A stretch of 64,000 nt of DNA from Cotesia glomerata (Eukaryota > Arthropoda > Insecta > Hymenoptera > Braconidae). Made by a program: the position numbers and the translations under genes. Positions 34,250 through 64,000 of the stretch are shown in pieces. The notes below the pieces were generated by a model. That model had not been told where the DNA came from and searched no databases. It saw only the letters and a program-made list of their open reading frames with translations. Position 1 is the first letter of the stretch, and every line of letters begins with the position of its first letter. The stretch covers positions 15,959,043 through 16,023,042 of the forward strand of contig NC_058166.1 of NCBI RefSeq assembly GCF_020080835.1, in the 5' to 3' direction.

Positions 34250-35478
34250 CTTTGAGCTCGGAGAGCTCAAAATAACACACAAATCGTATTTTTGAGCTCA
34301 GAAACTTCATAACTGCAATTTCAAGCGTTTAGGTATGGAATTGGCGGGAAGTTGCAAGGATGGCCTTTAGGGTCAACCGTTTTCTTTTCCAGATTTTTTT
34401 TGAAGATTTTCAAAATACTTCTCCAATTTTATGTCAATTTTAAACGTTTTTTAAATGGTTTTAAAAAAGATAATTTATTTTTGCAAAAATAAACTATCTT
34501 TCTTAAGGAAGTATTGTGCAAAATCACTTTTCTTACAATATTCTTCAATTTTTGAATACGCGTACTTTTAAGTGTCCTCTATACGAATAAAATTTTTTTC
34601 ATAGTCCTTGCGGTGGTAATTTTCGAAATATTAGCAATTAAAAATCGTACTTCTAACATGTATTCCCTATCCTGAAAATATTTAATTTAAGTTATAACAA
34701 GTATTTTTTATCAAAAATAACACAAACGAGCGGTATTCATTTTTTTATAAGAAATTTTTGAAATTAGTGACTTAGGATATTTTACGTGAGTGGAAGTAAA
34801 TGAGCGATAGTCTGTAAAGAGAGACAGCACTAGTGCGTGAGAAAGAAACCAATACCTATAACTTATTGGTGTCTTTTTTTTGGGGCAATACCTCCTTAAA
34901 ATTATTTGAAAATCGTTCAAAATTATCGTAAAATAAATCTAAAAATGTTTAAAGTTTATTGTAAAAACATTACAAAATTGTCCCAAAAATGTCCTAAAAC
35001 TGTCCCGAAAATGTCCTAAAACTGTCCCGAAAATGTCCTAAAATTTTTCATCCATTAATCTTAGGATAAATCTACAACCGTACAAAAATAAATTGTCTTT
35101 CTTAAAATCATTTGAAAAACGTTCAAAATTGTACTAAAAATATTTAAAAAATGTTCTCAAAAAATTAAAAAAATGTCCTAAAAATGGTCAATAAATGTTT
35201 CATCCATTAATTTTTAGACAAATCTACAGCTGTGCAAGAATAAATTACCTTTTTTAAAATAATTTAAAAAACGTTTAAAATTGTAGTAAAATTGTCATAA
35301 AATTGTGGAAGTATTCTGAAAATCTTCAAAAAAAATACTTAAAATCGACAAAAAATTACTTTAATGCACTATTTTAAAATTTCTGATTATTTCTGAGATG
35401 TCCCAAAATTATCCTAAAAATGTCCCTTATTGTGTCACGTTTGGATGTCCCACGCTTGGGACAATTTTTTTTTACACA

Positions 35479-36797
35479 GGTTGTTTTATTAATCCGCAAA
35501 AATTACCCATGTCAAAATTTCTCATACAATAAATATCTCCAAGTACAATAAATTATCAAAACATAAATTAATCTGACAAAAATTAATCATCATTTAAGAC
35601 AAATAATCCGTGACTAATTTTTGGATATGCATCTTTTTGTTTGTGCCCTTTTATCATGGTTTTTGTGTGTGTTTATTCGACATTAGACTAACACATAAGC
35701 TCAATACCGTGTTTTGCCCTTTTATTTAAAATCAATAAATATTTATTTACAAATTTAATTATGTTAAGAGTTAATGAGAAGTTTTGGTATGAAAAAGTAT
35801 ATTCAATGATATTTTTGCCATGAGAAAATATTGCATAAGAAATTATTGATGAGAAATTTTTCCGTCGGTAATTATTACATTAGAAATAAAAGACAGCCAC
35901 CATTTATTTTAATGATGGTATTCAAAGACTTATTTGACAATTTATATACTTGAAATGTTTATTGGAATATAATTTATTTATTTGATGTATGTATTTTTAG
36001 ATTGCCTAAAGAAGTTGGGGTGTCCGACGAGAAAGTAGTAATAAAGTGTGAATTAATTGTCAACATTGCGTTTATAATATGATCAACCTGATTATTATAA
36101 TTATATTAAATATTTTTTTGACCTTCTATTTTCTCACTTTTGTTCCTAATTTTTTATTATATAAATAGTGAAGATATATATGTATAAATAAGTCGTGAAT
36201 TTTTTATACTTATATTCCATTGTTAAATATTTATATGAATATATATATGTAAGACTGAATTAGTGCGTTTTGTATTATTATTTTTTTGAAGATAATTTTT
36301 ATTTAAAATGCGCAGTCTAAAAATCGATAGATGTAAATTTCACGGCTAGATTTTAAACTGTCATATCATTGTCTTTTAAATCTGATAAATAAATAAATAA
36401 TAATAATAATAATAATAATAAAGATTATTGTAATTAATAATAAAAAATGAAAAACAATAATAATTGTAATATTAAGTGTAATGTTGGAAGATATTTTCTC
36501 GAATATTGAAAATATCTATTGTAATCAATTTTAAATATTTAATTACATAATAATATTAATTAACATTATTACAATACTGATAGGAGGTAATTGTCCAGAT
36601 GAGTGACTTTTAACAAATGAAACAAATATATATATTAATTAGATATTAAAGATAATATGTTACATGAGAAAAAACATATTGTTAAATATGTTTTATTGGT
36701 GATTATTTAATATATAATTAAATAAAGTCATTTTATTGTTACATGAAAAAGTTGAATTTATTTTTATTTTTTAAAAACATTTTTTTATTGATTTTTA
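35479..36797. other. Intergenic between BLTP3 and MADD, no gene seen
   Basis: AT-rich sequence with an (ATA)n run (36395-36420) and several AATAAA-like strings. No frame over 60 codons resembles a protein. TTTTGTGTGTGTTTAT...ACCGTGTT near 35660-35715 resembles a segment at 60970-61030, so it is partly an old repeat. Confidence 0.5.
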
Positions 36798-38562
36798 TCT
36801 ATCTTATTAAGAGAATAAGAAAATTTTTGTGTATGAGACATAATTAAGAAATTACCTGGTATCTTGAGAACTCTTGACATTTTTAAACATATTTTATTTT
36901 ATTTTATTTTATTTCAATAAACAAACCCAACAGCCTAGGCCATTAACAGGGTTAATAATACAATTGTTAGTACATAAGAAAAATAAATTTTTTCCCGAAT
37001 GAGCTTACCCCGATGTTACATTCATCGAGACCTTTCATTTGGGTACCCACATCGATTTTTCATATATTTATATATATTATATATATGTATGTATGAAAAA
37101 TATGTCAAAATGCATGTGGGTACTCAAATTAAAGCTTTTGATGAGTGCAACATCGGGATGAGCTTATATCTTTAAAAATGTCAATAGTTAAGAAATGACG
37201 TTGTATCTTGTCAACTAATGATAATTTTAAAGATATAAGCTAATCCCGATGTTACACTCATCGAGACATTTCATTTGAGTACCCACATCGATTTTTCATA
37301 TATTTCTATATTTTATATATATGTATATATGAAAAATATATCAAAAATGCATGTGGGTACTCAAATGAAAGCTCTCGATGAGTGTAATATCTAGATGAGC
37401 TTATATTGTTAGAAATATCATTAGTTTAAAAGATACAATGTTATTTCTTAATTATTAACATTTTTAAAAACATAAGCTCACCCCGACATTACACTTATCG
37501 AGACCTTTCATTTGAGTACCCACATCAATTTTTCATATATTTATATATATTATATATATGTATATATGAAAAATATATCAAAAAAGCATGGGGGTACTCA
37601 AATGAAAGCTCTTGATGAGTGTAACATCGGGATGAGCTCATACCTTTCAAAACATCAATAGTTAAGAAATGACGTTGTATTTTGTGAACTATTGACATTT
37701 TTAAAGATATAAGCTCATCCCTACGTTACACTCATCGAGACCTTTCATTTGAGTACCCACATCAACTTTTCATGTACTTTATATATTTGAATATATTATA
37801 TATGAGAAATATATCAAAAATGCATGTGGGTACTCAAATGAAAGCTCTCGATGAGTGTAATATCTAGATGAGCTTATATTGTTAGAAATATCATTAGTTT
37901 AAAAGATACAATGTTATTTCTTAATTATTAACATTTTTAAAAACATAAGCTCACCCCGACATTACACTTATCGAGACCTTTCATTTGAGTACCCACATCA
38001 ATTTTTCATATATTTATATATATTATATATATGTATATATGAAAAATATATCAAAAAAGCATGGGGGTACTCAAATGAAAGCTCTTGATGAGTGTAACAT
38101 CGGGATGAGCTCATACCTTTCAAAACATCAATAGTTAAGAAATGACGTTGTATTTTGTGAACTATTGACATTTTTAAAGATATAAGCTCATCCCTACGTT
38201 ACACTCATCGAGACCTTTCATTTGAGTACCCACATCAATTTTTCATGTACTTTATATATTTGAATATGTTATATATGAGAAATATATCAAAAATGCATGT
38301 GGGTACTCAAATGAAAGCTCTTGATGAGTGTAATATCAAGATAAGCTTATATCTTAACAATATATATTATATATATGTATATATGAAAAATATATCAAAA
38401 ATGCATGTGGGTACTCAAATGAAAGCTCTTGATGAGTGTAACATCAAGATGAGCTTATATTTTTACAAACGTTAATAGTTAAGAAAGTAAAGTGCAATTT
38501 AACAAAATTCATTATTTTATAAAGCAAAATTTTATGCATTTATAGTACTGCAAGGTTGCTAG
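36798..38562 (+). mobile_element. Helitron array element (H6), intergenic, with internal duplication
   Basis: 5' TC at 36798 (A before), 3' CTAG at 38559-38562 (T after). It has six to seven palindromic units, the longest array here. The terminal hairpin is mostly deleted. A fragment of a non-LTR 3' end is inserted at about 36887-37005. A two-unit block of about 470 bp (from 37370) is duplicated from 37841. Confidence 0.85.
36887..37005 (-). pseudogene. Non-LTR 3' end inside Helitron H6
   Basis: (ATTTT)n followed by AACAAACCCAACAGCCTAGG and AACAGGGTTAATAATAC; on the minus strand this is a 3' UTR with a pentanucleotide tail. Helitron sequence resumes at 37006. Confidence 0.45.
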
Positions 38563-39397
38563 TTAATTTTAATTTTAATAAAATTAATAAAAAAATTCTT
38601 CTTTGACATTTTTCTAATTTATTATATCTTCAATTTTAGAACCACAAATTAAGAAGAAATATTTCTATTAAATAAGAATTGACGTATATGAAGCAATTTT
38701 ATCATAAAAATTTCTATCTATAAAAAAATTCCACTCATTCTTAATGAAATATATTTATCACAAATATCATAAATATAACTCGGGTGAAATTTTGGTAACA
38801 GATTGAATTTTGTTGTATTGATCGTCTGACGTAATTTATACCGAGGGTGTGTGTTAGTAGGTGTGTATGTGTGTGTTTAAATGTCAATATGAGGTACACG
38901 TGTGCAAGTTGATCTAGTTTTTGATTGGTTAGTGATACGGCTGAAGGTTATTTTTACGTGCGCATGCACACTATCATCTTCTCTATAACAGACATATATA
39001 TGTAAACTATAATAATGATTATATTTTTGCCCATGATTCAAACGTCAGTTTAGAAGTTAGTCTCGTCACGACTTTCACGTCGACGACATTTAAACCCAGA
39101 CAGAGTTATAAATATAAAACATATCCTTTTAATTAATGTCATAAAATTAAAATGACGAAGAAAGAATATTGATTTTAATTTTAACAAAATTAAATTAAAA
39201 AAAAAAAAAGATATTTCTTCTTGCCGTAACTTTGTTCGCTAATTTAACTCCGCTATGAGCTCAGTAATTAGTTTATTCAATTACTATACTCACTTCGCAC
39301 TAAATAATTTCCCGTCAACTTGACGTTAAATTGTTCTGATACCAACAATAATAATAAATTTAATAAAATATATCCTGTAAAATAAATTTCGGGGAAA
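38563..39397 (+). promoter_or_regulatory. MADD: MADD upstream region
   Basis: Unique sequence between a Helitron end and the MADD start codon. It contains a GT-rich patch (38846-38878) and a GC-richer stretch from about 39040 to 39100 with AAACGTCAGTTTAGAAG, whose TCAGT (39045-39049) fits the arthropod initiator. No TATA box sits at the usual distance. The ATG at 39398 is preceded by GGGGAAA. The initiator call is weak. Confidence 0.3.

Positions 39398-64000
<24,603 letters not shown>

Larger units (their letters stand above)
33021..34393 (+). mobile_element. AACTTCCC element, copy B
   Basis: Same start hairpin and same right end (TTGGCGGGAAGTT at 34341-34353, then CAACCGTTTTC). It is inserted in the left arm of a long foldback element, whose right arm shows the uninterrupted target as a T run. 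A 276-bp MITE lies in its TG microsatellite and a non-LTR tail at 34107-34249. Confidence 0.75.
32885..35478. mobile_element. Long foldback element with GGGACA motifs, interrupted by copy B
   Basis: The left arm (about 32885-33020, resuming after 34393) and right arm (about 35060-35478) are inverted copies: TTGTCCCA, GTGACACAATAAGGGACATT, GACATCTCAGAAATAATCAG. The right half also has tandem CCTAAAACTGTCCCGAAAATGT units (34980-35050). It lies just after the BLTP3 stop and may provide its 3' UTR. Confidence 0.75.

Overview
The window is eukaryotic nuclear DNA. It is very AT-rich, its introns have GT-AG borders, and they are crowded with transposable elements. Three conserved animal genes can be rebuilt exon by exon, with every junction keeping frame. 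Protein style and repeat style point to an insect. The base composition and repeat load would suit a parasitoid wasp (Hymenoptera, perhaps Braconidae), but that is inference: nothing here fixes the species.

Layout. (1) About 1.5-15.5 kb, minus strand: THOC2, the large scaffold of the THO/TREX mRNA-export complex. It has 16 coding exons from the ATG at 15483, and its C-terminal tail probably runs off the left edge. (2) 15.5-21.5 kb: a repeat-filled intergenic stretch between two divergent genes. (3) 21.5-32.7 kb, plus strand: a complete bridge-like lipid transfer protein 3 gene (UHRF1BP1 family, chorein N-terminus), 12 coding exons, 1358 residues. (4) 32.7-39.4 kb: intergenic, holding nested foldback elements and a Helitron. 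(5) 39.4-64 kb, plus strand: MADD/Rab3-GEF, a DENN-domain exchange factor. Nineteen coding exons (about 1659 residues) lie in the window and the gene continues past the right edge. The three genes are unrelated in function (mRNA export, inter-organelle lipid transfer, Rab activation) and show no sign of an operon.

The dominant hidden structure is one repeat family, seen in 12 insertions that cover roughly a quarter of the window. Where ends survive they match Helitron rules: 5' TC, a 3' hairpin followed 8 nt later by CTAG, and A/T flanks. The body of each copy is a run of 3-7 palindromic units of about 240 bp, nearly 50 units in all. One copy has a compensatory base pair in the terminal hairpin. 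At least two copies end 15-18 bp from a 3' splice site and probably supply its branch point and pyrimidine tract.

Other repeats include three copies of an element with AACTTCCCGC hairpins, each carrying further nested insertions (a hAT-like element with an 8-bp target duplication, TA-flanked MITEs, a SINE-like unit and non-LTR tails). There are also several foldback elements, a TTAA-flanked element in two copies, 5'-truncated non-LTR retrotransposon ends, and an AT-rich tandem array in MADD intron 1 whose middle copies have shortened homopolymers, probably a consensus error. No bacterial features, CRISPR arrays or convincing tRNA/rRNA genes were seen.
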